From Bacteroidota bacterium (GTDB lineage Bacteria > Bacteroidota > Bacteroidia > Flavobacteriales > Flavobacteriaceae), in NCBI GenBank assembly GCA_024280815.1, contig JAJRPL010000128.1, positions 1-6,350 of the forward strand: a stretch of DNA of 6,350 bases, read 5' to 3'. The number at the start of each line of letters is the position of its first letter. Within the stretch, counting starts at the first letter, position 1. Shown here piece by piece: positions 1 to 6,350 of this stretch. The notes beneath the pieces are model-generated. The model saw only the letters and a list, made by a program, of their open reading frames with translations. It was not told where the DNA came from and ran no database searches. The translations under genes and the position numbers were made by a program.

Positions 1-444
1 AATGTAAAAAGTATTGATGATCTTAATGATAGTTTTTACCATAAAAGGATGGCTCATATCAATAATTTTGAACAACAAATTGCTGAAAACGGAACCATTA
101 TATTGAAATTCTTTTTACACCTTTCTAAAGATGAGCAGAAAAATAGATTGCTAAGAAGACTAAACTTAAAAGAGAAAAATTGGAAATTTTCTGCAGGCGA
201 TTTAAAAGAGCGTAAGTTATGGAATGAATACCAAGCCTGTTATCAAGATGCAATCAATAGAACGTCAACAGAAAAAGCACCTTGGTATATTGTGCCAGCT
301 GATGATAAAGCATCAGCAAGATGTATTGTTGCACAAACAATTTTAAGTACTTTAGCAAGACATAAAGATATCAAGTATCCTGAATTAGATAAAAAAACAA
401 TATCGCAATTAGAAGTGTTCAAGACGCAATTAAAAAACGATTAA
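1..444 (+). CDS. ppk2: PPK2-family polyphosphate kinase, C-terminal part (5' end outside window)
   Basis: The frame is open from the first base of the window, so this is the last 147 codons of a longer gene; the Met at base 49 is internal, because the preceding residues (ending FYHKR) continue the family pattern. PPK2 enzymes transfer phosphate between polyphosphate and nucleotides in the cytoplasm. Recognisable family segments are, in order, the core strand 'IILKFFLHLSKDEQKNRL', the lid-region 'EKNWKFSAGDLKER', and the C-terminal 'AINRTSTEKAPWYIVPADDK' followed by the helix that ends the P-loop kinase fold. The Walker A and the Asp-Arg lid start lie upstream of the window and cannot be checked, so the subclass (AMP- or ADP-phosphorylating) is not assigned. 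The end is normal, with TAA followed in frame by another TAA-like context, and the peptidase gene starts 45 bp later on the same strand. Family assignment is strong. Confidence 0.93.
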   Translation, partial: NVKSIDDLNDSFYHKRMAHINNFEQQIAENGTIILKFFLHLSKDEQKNRLLRRLNLKEKNWKFSAGDLKERKLWNEYQACYQDAINRTSTEKAPWYIVPADDKASARCIVAQTILSTLARHKDIKYPELDKKTISQLEVFKTQLKND

Positions 445-489
445 TAAGATGGTTTTGAATCAGATATAATGAAATTTAAATAGATAAAG

Positions 490-1884
490 ATGAAAATAAT
501 AGTAAAACTTAGTATTTTTCTTTTTTGTGTAACGATATGGTCACAAAATGTAAATAAAAAAGACTCTACACAGCTTAGGTCAATTTATACAGAAGCTTTA
601 ACAAAAGGGAGAAGTTATAATTGGTTGAATTACTTGTCAAAAAATATTGGTGCTCGTTTAGCTGGTTCAGAAGCTGAAAAAAAAGCAATAGCTTGGGCAA
701 AAGACGAGTTAGATAAGTTAGGCTTAACTAAAGTTTGGTTACAACCTGTTACGGTACCTCATTGGGAGAGAGGAGAAAAAGAAGAGGCTCGAATCGTAAC
801 TAAGCATGGTGAGTTTAAAGTTGATATTTGTGCTTTAGGAGGCTCTATCGCAACTTCTAAAGATGGAGTATTGGCTGAGGTAATTGAAGTAAAAAGTATA
901 AAAGAAGTTGAAGATCTTGGTGCTAAAGTAAAGGGTAAAATTGTTTTTTTGAACAGAGCAATGCCTGCTGATAAAATAGAAACTTTTAGAGCGTATGGTG
1001 CTACTGTAGACCAACGTTATAGTGGAGCTAGAGTGGCTGGTAAATTTGGTGCTGTGGGTGCTATTGTACGTTCTATGAATTTGAAAATAGATAATATTCC
1101 ACATACAGGCTCTATGAACTATGGAGAGAACGCTGAAAATGAGAAAATACCAACGGCTGCAATTAGTACTAATGGAGCAGAATTATTGAGTAAACTATTA
1201 GAACAGAAAGATAAAATGGAATTGAAGTTTTTCTTTAAACAAAGCTGTGAGATTTTACCTGATGTAGCATCCTTTAATGTGATTGGTGAAATAAAAGGGC
1301 TTCATTATCCTAATGAAATAATAGTAGTTGGTGGTCATTTAGATTCTTGGGATTTAGGCGAAGGTGCTCATGATGATGGAGCGGGAGTAGTACAATCTAT
1401 GGAGGTCTTACGAATATTTAAAGAATTAAAAATTAAACCTAAACGGACAATACGAGTGGTGTTGTTTGCCAATGAAGAGTTTGGTTTAAGCGGAGGGTTG
1501 GGGTATGCTGCTGAAGCAGAGAAGAAGAAAGAAAATCATATAGTAGCCTTAGAATCTGATTCGGGTGGCTTTTCACCACGTGGATTCGGAATTACCAGTA
1601 ATGATAAAAACTACGAGCAAATTGTACAATGGAAATCTTTATTTGAGCCTTATAATATTCATATTTTTACTAAAGGTGGTGGTGGTGCTGATATCGGGCC
1701 TTTAAAAAAGGACAACAACGTGCTTTTAGGTTTACGTCCAGATTCTCAACGCTATTTTGATTATCACCATACTGATGCTGATGTTTTTGAAGCTGTAAAT
1801 AAACGAGAATTAGAATTAGGAGCTGCAACAATGGCTTCAATGATTTATTTATTAGATACTTATGGTATTAAAACTAAAAAATAA
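490..1884 (+). CDS. Exported M28-family zinc metallopeptidase (carboxypeptidase Q-like)
   Basis: A 464-residue protein, close in length to human carboxypeptidase Q (plasma glutamate carboxypeptidase). Residues 1-19 form a signal peptide (Lys-rich start, hydrophobic core, end at WSQ), so it should act in the periplasm or outside the cell. A region at about 120-240 resembles the protease-associated (PA) insert. The catalytic domain has the full M28 set: H283 in GGHLDSWD, bridging D295 in AHDDGAG, the general base E329 and zinc ligand E330 in FANEEFG, D357 in ESDSGG, and H427 in YHHTDAD. These positions are all offset by 7 from the human enzyme's H290, D302, E336, E337, D364 and H434 as I recall them, so both zinc sites look intact. 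The substrate is unknown; dipeptides or unblocked peptides are typical for the family. The ATG at 490 gives a proper signal peptide directly, so it is the likely start. It lies 45 bp after the kinase gene and 20 bp before menD, so co-transcription is possible. Confidence 0.93.
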   Translation: MKIIVKLSIFLFCVTIWSQNVNKKDSTQLRSIYTEALTKGRSYNWLNYLSKNIGARLAGSEAEKKAIAWAKDELDKLGLTKVWLQPVTVPHWERGEKEEARIVTKHGEFKVDICALGGSIATSKDGVLAEVIEVKSIKEVEDLGAKVKGKIVFLNRAMPADKIETFRAYGATVDQRYSGARVAGKFGAVGAIVRSMNLKIDNIPHTGSMNYGENAENEKIPTAAISTNGAELLSKLLEQKDKMELKFFFKQSCEILPDVASFNVIGEIKGLHYPNEIIVVGGHLDSWDLGEGAHDDGAGVVQSMEVLRIFKELKIKPKRTIRVVLFANEEFGLSGGLGYAAEAEKKKENHIVALESDSGGFSPRGFGITSNDKNYEQIVQWKSLFEPYNIHIFTKGGGGADIGPLKKDNNVLLGLRPDSQRYFDYHHTDADVFEAVNKRELELGAATMASMIYLLDTYGIKTKK

Positions 1885-1904
1885 ACAGTTGTCAATTTAA
1901 GAGA

Positions 1905-3559
1905 ATGTATTCTAAAAAAGAACTTTCTCAATGGGTAGTGGCATATTGTGTTGCTTATGATGTTGAACATGTAATTATTTCACCTGGTTCTAGAAATGCA
2001 CCTTTAACCATCGGTTTTACCAATCATCCTAAAATTAAAACCTATAGTATTGTTGATGAACGTTGTGCTGCTTTTTTGGCTTAGGCTTAGCACAGCAAAT
2101 TAGAAAACCTGTAGCCTTGGTTTGTACTTCGGGTTCTGCATTATTAAATTATTATCCAGCTGTTGCCGAGGCATTTTATAGTGATATTCCCTTAGTTGTT
2201 ATTTCAGCAGATAGACCTAGTCGTATGATTGATATAGGCGATGGTCAAACCATTAGACAAGAAAATGTATTTAAAAATCACAGTCTTTATAATGCAAATT
2301 TGGTTGATGGGATTGAATTCGAAGCAAAAAATTCTAAATTAATTTCTAAAGCATTAAAAACAGCAACGTTTAAGAAAGGCCCAGTACATATTAATGTTCC
2401 TTTTGATGAGCCTTTGTACGAAACAGTTGATCTTATCCCTGCAAAAGATATTACTATTGACAATCAAGTGTCTACTTATGAAATGACACATAGTTTTGAG
2501 TATTTTGGTGAGAAATGGAATGCCTGCTCCAAAAAAATAATATTGATTGGTGCTAATTATCCCAATCAAAAATTACAAAAACAATTGATTGAATTGGCTA
2601 AAGATGGTTCTGTGTTAATTTTTACTGAAAGCACATCTAATTTATTTGATGATAAGTTCATTAATAGTATTGATAAATTGATAGCACCGTTAAGTGATGC
2701 TGAGTTTTTAGATTTAAAACCTGAAATGTTACTCACCCTAGGCGGGATGGTGATTTCAAAAAAAATTAAACAATTTTTCAGAAAACACAAGCCGAAACAC
2801 CATTTACATGTTGATGAAAAAAACATGCAAAACACTTTTCACTGTCTAAAATTCCATTTTGAAATGACGCCTACATCATTTTTTGATGGTTTTTTACAAC
2901 ATACTAAGCCAGTAATTAGTTCGTACCAAAAAAGATGGTTGTCAGTAAAAGAAAATAGAAATGTAAAGCATATTCAGTTTTTAAAAGAAGTAGAGTTTTC
3001 TGATTTAAAGGTTGTAGATTTAGTACTAAAAAGTATTCCAGATCAAGCTCAATTACATTTAGCAAACAGCTCAATTGTTAGGTACGCTCAGTTGTTTGAT
3101 AATAACCCTTCCATAAAAACATTTTGTAATAGAGGCACTAGTGGTATTGATGGTAGCACATCAACAGCAATAGGTGCTGCACATATAAACAATAAGCAAA
3201 CGGTGTTTGTTACAGGAGATATTAGCTTTTTTTATGACAGTAATGCTTTGTGGAATAAGTATGTCAAAAACGATTTTAGAATTATCCTTATTAATAATGG
3301 AGGAGGAGGTATTTTTAGAATTTTACCAGAACCTTCAACCACAAATGCGTTAGATTATTTTGAAACTCCACATAATTTATCTGCCAAACATTTATGTGAA
3401 ATGTATCAATTTCAATATGAAAGTGCTGTAAATGAAGAAGAATTACTCCAGCAATTAAAAATATTTTTTAATGATGGAAAGCATCCTAAAATATTAGAAA
3501 TATTTACGCCTAATAAAATAAATGATAAGGTGTTAAAAAACTATTTTAAGAATTTTTAA
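1905..3559 (+). pseudogene. menD: menD, SEPHCHC synthase (menaquinone biosynthesis), broken by a -1 frameshift near the 5' end
   Basis: MenD is a thiamine-diphosphate enzyme that joins 2-oxoglutarate to isochorismate to give SEPHCHC, an early committed step of menaquinone synthesis. Translation from the ATG at 1905 reads 59 codons with the N-terminal motifs SPGSRNAPL (residues 26-34) and VDERCAAF, with E52 matching the Glu that activates the cofactor, and then hits TAG at 2082. The rest of the protein continues in the -1 frame from about base 2072 to the TAA at 3557. Joined there, it is 551 residues, normal for the family. Later motifs, in joined numbering, are TSGSALLNYYP (75 on), GDGQTIRQ (about 112-119), NRGTSGIDG (409-417), and the ThDP/metal segment from GDISFF (438) to NNGGGGIF (464-471). 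No other stop or shift is seen. An open frame starting at TTG 2063 exists but would lack the first 53 residues, including E52, and should not be taken as the gene start. The break could be a sequencing error, a recent mutation or recoding (see the site entry). Confidence 0.9.
2072..2078 (+). other. Frameshift site in menD: T6-G run
   Basis: The zero frame is GCT GCT TTT TTG GCT TAG and the continuing frame is TTT TTT GGC TTA GGC. One extra T in the six-T run at 2072-2077 would give Ala-Ala-Phe-Phe-Gly-Leu-Gly-Leu-Ala and restore a full-length MenD, so the simplest description is one missing T. The break is bounded to 2060-2081, because the -1 frame has a TGA at 2057-2059 and the zero frame a TAG at 2082-2084. 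The bases T TTT TTG also fit the X XXY YYZ pattern of -1 ribosomal slippage sites. However, any one-base loss from a Phe-Phe T run would look like this, and I found only a weak 5-bp possible stem (AGGCT at 2083-2087) downstream. Confidence 0.85.
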
Positions 3560-3696
3560 TAAAGGTGTAATACTTTCTTGTTCTGATACTTTAGACTAAG
3601 TAACAGTTGGTTTTGCTTGTTTGTGTTAAAATATCCTTTTGACTTGAGCTGACCTAAAACAGGTGAATGATACTGATTTCTTAGGGGCAAGTAATC

Positions 3697-3726
3697 AAAA
3701 AAGCTACCGTTTAAAGTAGCTTTTTG
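3697..3726. terminator. Bidirectional intrinsic terminator between convergent genes
   Basis: A 10-bp perfect stem, AAAAAGCTAC (3698-3707) against GTAGCTTTTT (3716-3725), encloses the 8-base loop CGTTTAAA. The stem is flanked by A and T tracts, so either strand yields a hairpin followed by U residues. It lies 5 bp beyond the stop of the minus-strand esterase-like gene and about 140 bp beyond the menD stop, exactly where two converging transcripts need to end. The short GC core (GCTAC) makes it moderate rather than strong. Confidence 0.8.
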
Positions 3727-3730
3727 AGTT

Positions 3731-4960
3731 TCATTTACCAGTATTATCTTCGGTTTTAGCCTCTTCGTCCAATTCTATACCGCCGTTATTTAAAGTTTTT
3801 TGTTTGGCTAAAACACGCTCCACATTCTGATAATAACCATCAGAATTCGGGTCTTCAGACGAAATGTTCGCAAAACCATTTTTATAATATTTTAATGCTT
3901 TTTTATAGTTATTACCTGTCTCATAATATTGACCGATGTAATAATCACCAATAGGAGATTCAGGATATAGACGATTAATCATCTTTCCATATTCTTCTAA
4001 GTAAGCTCCATCTTCTTTGTCAATGATAATTGATTCAACAGCAAAAATGTCACGTTGTCTAATTTTTAGATTAGCACCAAATAGATATTGAATTTCTACA
4101 TATTTTTTTTCAAGATATTCGATAGCTTCAGTAGGACTTAAATCGGCCACTTCATTTTTAAATTCTACTTTTGATATTGATGAATACATATCAAATATAT
4201 GTGCTAATGCTGCAGGTATTGACTGTCCTAATGATGCAACCTTAGTAGAATTTTTAAAATTATCATATTTATACTTGAAATTTTCATTTTCAAAATTTTT
4301 CAATACATAATAAAGCGTTTCAATTGATTTTGATTTTTCTTCACCATTATACTTACCATTACTTAGGTAATAATAAGTATTAGAATTTAATGTAGGTACT
4401 TTTCCTCTAAATAAATCTGCCACGTCTGGTGCATAGCTAGGGTTTATATTAATATATGCATTAAAAATAGGTGTTGGTTCTATTAAAAAGTAATTGCTAA
4501 AATTAGCGGTCATTGTATTTCCTACAATGGTTCTAAATTTAGAAATTCTGTAATTATCTTCAATATACCCAATCAATTCATTTTTAATAAATTTATAAAA
4601 TTTTGAACTAGATTGAGTTAACATACTATTAGGGTCAATTTCACAATCTTTTTTACGTTCGTTTTTTTGATTTTGAAAAATTCCAACTACAATTTGTTCA
4701 GGAGCCTTATCTTTAGCAGCAAAAAGTCTAGAATTAGCTACATAAATATCAAATAAATATTCAGCATCTAATACTATCGCTAGAGGATATACTCTGTCAG
4801 AGTCTTGTTGGTAAGAATCTGGAACATATATTTTTAAAGTTCGGTTATTGTGTAATTCTCCACTTAATTCAACAGATCTAAAAGCTTCCATTTGAACATT
4901 CTGCCCAAAAGTAATAACAGAAGTTAATAAAAGGAGAAGATTAATGTAATTTTTTTTCAT
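3731..4960 (-). CDS. Exported esterase-fold (alpha/beta hydrolase, PF00756-like) protein, apparently lacking catalytic residues
   Basis: A 409-residue protein starting at the ATG whose complement is at 4958-4960. A TTG at 4972 would add four residues ahead of an already complete signal peptide and is less likely. Residues 1-20 are a signal peptide (MKKN, a Leu-rich core, end at FGQ), so it is exported. Residues about 28-260 follow the putative-esterase pattern: RTLKIYVPDSY, then YPLAIVLDAEYLF, EQIVVGIFQN, the helix with ELIGYIEDNYRIS, and FRTIVGNTMTANFSNYF. In active relatives the last segment carries a Gly-His-Ser nucleophile elbow. Here it reads G147-N-T149-M-T-A, and the expected late His before SIPAALAHIF (about residue 240) appears to be Lys. 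The C-terminal third (about 325-390) is helical with one TPR-like stretch (IGDYYIGQYYETGNNYKKALKYYKNG) and ends in an acidic tail. No substrate can be named. It may be a non-catalytic binding protein or a drifting paralogue. It is convergent with menD and divergent from menB. Confidence 0.78.
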   Translation of the reverse strand: MKKNYINLLLLLTSVITFGQNVQMEAFRSVELSGELHNNRTLKIYVPDSYQQDSDRVYPLAIVLDAEYLFDIYVANSRLFAAKDKAPEQIVVGIFQNQKNERKKDCEIDPNSMLTQSSSKFYKFIKNELIGYIEDNYRISKFRTIVGNTMTANFSNYFLIEPTPIFNAYININPSYAPDVADLFRGKVPTLNSNTYYYLSNGKYNGEEKSKSIETLYYVLKNFENENFKYKYDNFKNSTKVASLGQSIPAALAHIFDMYSSISKVEFKNEVADLSPTEAIEYLEKKYVEIQYLFGANLKIRQRDIFAVESIIIDKEDGAYLEEYGKMINRLYPESPIGDYYIGQYYETGNNYKKALKYYKNGFANISSEDPNSDGYYQNVERVLAKQKTLNNGGIELDEEAKTEDNTGK

Positions 4961-4996
4961 AATTTCTAACAATTATTGGGTTTTAAATAAACTAAT

Positions 4997-5027
4997 TTTT
5001 TTAGTCTTTTTCTTAATTCTATCTTTA
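4997..5027 (+). promoter_or_regulatory. Possible Bacteroidota-type promoter for menB
   Basis: TATCTTTA at 5020-5027 matches the Bacteroidota -7 consensus TAnnTTTG except at the last base. A T-rich stretch, not a clean TTG, sits about 17 bp upstream at the -33 position. Transcription would start around 5032-5035, leaving a leader of only about 15-20 bases before the ATG at 5050. The 89-bp gap between the divergent genes must hold a menB promoter unless transcription comes from far away, but this particular placement is weak. I could not pick a convincing promoter for the minus-strand gene in the same gap. Confidence 0.27.
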
Positions 5028-5049
5028 CAAACGAATAAAATTGAAAAAT

Positions 5050-5889
5050 ATGATACAGATAGACTGGAAAATTACAAAAAAATATACTGATATTACTTAT
5101 AAAAAGTGTAATGGAGTAGCTAGAATAGCTTTTAATAGGCCAAATGTGCGTAATGCTTTTCGTCCAAAAACCACTAGTGAATTGTATGATGCTTTTTATG
5201 ATGCTCAAGAAGACACCAGTATTGGTGTGGTCTTGCTTTCTGCTGAAGGACCATCTACAAAAGATGGAATTTATTCTTTTTGTAGTGGAGGTGATCAAAA
5301 AGCAAGAGGTCATCAAGGTTATGTAGGTGAAGATGGGATGCACCGTTTAAATATATTAGAAGTACAACGTTTAATCCGGTTTATGCCCAAGGCTGTTATT
5401 GCTGTTGTGCCTGGATGGGCAGTTGGTGGAGGTCATAGCTTACATGTAGTTTGCGATTTAACTTTAGCGAGTAAGGAACATGCTATCTTTAAACAAACTG
5501 ATGCAGATGTAACTAGTTTTGATGGTGGTTATGGTTCTGCTTACTTGGCTAAAATGGTAGGGCAAAAAAAAGCAAGAGAAATTTTCTTTTTAGGACGTAA
5601 TTATTCTGCTCAAGAAGCGTTTGAAATGGGAATGGTTAATGCCGTAATTCCTCATGATGAATTAGAAACTACAGCTTACCAATGGGCTCAAGAAATTTTA
5701 GAGAAATCGCCCACATCGATAAAAATGTTGAAATTTGCCATGAATTTGACTGATGACGGTATGGTAGGTCAACAAGTGTTTGCAGGTGAAGCTACAAGAT
5801 TGGCTTATATGACTGATGAAGCTAAAGAAGGTAGAGATGCATTTTTAGAAAAAAGAAAACCTAATTTTGAAAAAAAATGGTTGCCATAA
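5050..5889 (+). CDS. menB: 1,4-dihydroxy-2-naphthoyl-CoA synthase (MenB)
   Basis: MenB, a crotonase-fold enzyme, closes the second ring of the naphthoquinone by converting o-succinylbenzoyl-CoA to 1,4-dihydroxy-2-naphthoyl-CoA in the cytoplasm. The protein is 279 residues from the ATG at 5050. A TTG at 5041 would add only Met-Lys-Asn and is disfavoured. Family motifs, numbered from the ATG, are RIAFNRPNVRNAFRPKT (25-41), the oxyanion-hole SGGDQKARG (79-87) and GWAVGGGHSLH (122-132), then QTDADVTSFDGGYGSAY (149-165), VGQKKAREIFFLGR, and the C-terminal KRKPNFEKKWLP. D158 is the conserved active-site Asp. D151 occupies the position that is Gly156 in the E. coli enzyme and Asp185 in the M. tuberculosis enzyme, which marks the bicarbonate-independent type II. 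The gene is divergent from the esterase-like gene and looks intact. Another crotonase is very unlikely given these motifs. Confidence 0.96.
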   Translation: MIQIDWKITKKYTDITYKKCNGVARIAFNRPNVRNAFRPKTTSELYDAFYDAQEDTSIGVVLLSAEGPSTKDGIYSFCSGGDQKARGHQGYVGEDGMHRLNILEVQRLIRFMPKAVIAVVPGWAVGGGHSLHVVCDLTLASKEHAIFKQTDADVTSFDGGYGSAYLAKMVGQKKAREIFFLGRNYSAQEAFEMGMVNAVIPHDELETTAYQWAQEILEKSPTSIKMLKFAMNLTDDGMVGQQVFAGEATRLAYMTDEAKEGRDAFLEKRKPNFEKKWLP

Positions 5890-5896
5890 CTAAGTA

Positions 5897-5966
5897 ATAC
5901 CAATTTAAAATTATAATGTCGCATAATAATGAATTATTTTACAACATCACAAATTTAAATTGGTAT
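5897..5966. repeat. 70-bp element with perfect 13-bp terminal inverted repeats (MITE-like or intergenic palindrome)
   Basis: ATACCAATTTAAA at 5897-5909 is exactly complementary to TTTAAATTGGTAT at 5954-5966. The next position mismatches and two more bases then match. The 44-bp interior is AT-rich, non-coding, and contains a smaller palindrome (AATAAT-GA-ATTATT, 5925-5938). The element fills most of the 97-bp gap between menB and purU. It could be a small non-autonomous mobile element, a repeat seeded across the genome, or a structured 3' end for the menB transcript. The inverted repeats are certain; the interpretation is inference. Confidence 0.7.
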
Positions 5967-5986
5967 AAAAGAAAATTTAAAAATAA

Positions 5987-6350
5987 ATGAAATCACAAAA
6001 AGTTACATTTTTAATTAAATGCGAAGATCAAAAAGGATTGGTTGTTAAAATTACCAATTTTTTTTATGAAAAGAGATTTAATATTTTAAGCTGTCAACAA
6101 TATGTGAACTCAACTCTAAATAAATACTATATGCGTATTTGTTTAGATTCTGAAGGAACTACTATAAATAAAGATGATTTAGAAAAAGATTTTTTAGGCA
6201 TTGCAAAACCATTAAACCTATCATGGTCTTCTCACTATGAAAAGGACAAGTCTAATGTCGCCATTATGGTGTCTCATACAAGTCATTGCCTATATGATTT
6301 ATTAGAAAAACAACGCGAAGGTGTTTTAGATTGTACGATAAAAATGATTA
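5987..6350 (+). CDS. purU: Formyltetrahydrofolate deformylase (PurU), N-terminal part, gene runs off the window
   Basis: The frame from the ATG at 5987 stays open for 121 codons to the window edge. PurU hydrolyses 10-formyltetrahydrofolate to tetrahydrofolate and formate, balancing one-carbon pools and supplying formate for purine synthesis. Residues 1 to about 80 form the regulatory ACT domain: VTFLIKCEDQKGLVVKITNFFYE, then FNILSCQQYV and KYYMRICLD. From about residue 83 the formyltransferase-like domain begins with NVAIMVSHTSHCLYDLL, a very characteristic PurU segment, followed by the expected short helix and a Cys-containing strand (LDCTIKMI). The catalytic Asn, His and Asp lie further downstream and outside the window. 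The ATG has no clear Shine-Dalgarno sequence but is preceded by an A-rich leader, usual for this phylum. The upstream inverted-repeat element ends 20 bp before the start. Confidence 0.93.
   Translation, partial: MKSQKVTFLIKCEDQKGLVVKITNFFYEKRFNILSCQQYVNSTLNKYYMRICLDSEGTTINKDDLEKDFLGIAKPLNLSWSSHYEKDKSNVAIMVSHTSHCLYDLLEKQREGVLDCTIKMI

Noticed and set aside
835..1104. Open frame on the minus strand inside the peptidase gene
   Set aside because: It lies wholly within a well-supported gene, its product is low-complexity (Ser/Thr/Phe/Tyr-rich) and resembles nothing; it is a shadow of AT-rich coding DNA.
2078..2090. Tandem GGCTTA-GGCTTA-G just after the menD frameshift, considered as a duplication causing the break
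   Set aside because: Removing or adding one six-base unit would not change the frame, and the two units encode Gly-Leu-Gly-Leu, which fits the family here.
2354..2835. Two minus-strand open frames inside menD
   Set aside because: Both are antisense to conserved menD sequence, with Cys/Phe/Ile-rich products and no recognisable motif.
3560..3696. Intergenic stretch after menD considered as a small RNA or insertion-sequence remnant (ACCT-AAAAC-AGGT at 3652-3664, ACTTG/CAAGT at 3642/3688)
   Set aside because: The pairings are only 4-5 bp, there is no open frame, and nothing resembles a known RNA or transposon end, so it is left as unassigned intergenic DNA.
4966..5343. Minus-strand frame overlapping the menB start, and a plus-strand frame at 5144-5326
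   Set aside because: Both overlap conserved menB codons in another frame and show no protein-like features.
1..6350. A novel defence, mobile or biosynthetic system
   Set aside because: All genes except the esterase-like one belong to common housekeeping families, with no phage, plasmid, CRISPR or defence hallmarks.

Overview
The window looks like ordinary chromosomal housekeeping DNA from a member of the Bacteroidota, most likely a Flavobacteriaceae-type bacterium. The evidence is the very low GC content (about one third by eye), weak or absent Shine-Dalgarno sequences, exported proteins with short signal peptides ending in Ser-Gln or Gly-Gln, a menaquinone pathway (MenD, MenB), and protein sequences that resemble flavobacterial versions of these families.

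Layout, left to right: (1) the 3' end of a PPK2-type polyphosphate kinase gene that enters from the left edge; (2) an exported M28 zinc metallopeptidase of the carboxypeptidase Q type; (3) menD, 20 bp further on, which is broken by a -1 frameshift near its 5' end but otherwise complete; (4) a short intergenic stretch closed by a symmetrical hairpin that can act as a terminator for both converging transcripts; (5) on the minus strand, an exported esterase-fold protein whose catalytic serine and histidine appear to be missing; (6) a divergent promoter region and menB on the plus strand; (7) a 70-bp element with perfect 13-bp terminal inverted repeats; (8) the 5' end of purU, which runs off the right edge.

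MenD and MenB carry out two non-consecutive steps of menaquinone synthesis (isochorismate to SEPHCHC; o-succinylbenzoyl-CoA to 1,4-dihydroxy-2-naphthoyl-CoA). They sit in the same neighbourhood but are separated by the minus-strand esterase-like gene, so they cannot share a simple plus-strand transcript through the terminator. PPK2, the peptidase and menD may be co-transcribed, since the gaps are 45 and 20 bp. I see no defence system, CRISPR array, RNA gene, prophage or complete insertion sequence. The points that deserve a second look are the menD frameshift, the catalytically degenerate esterase-like protein and the inverted-repeat element before purU.
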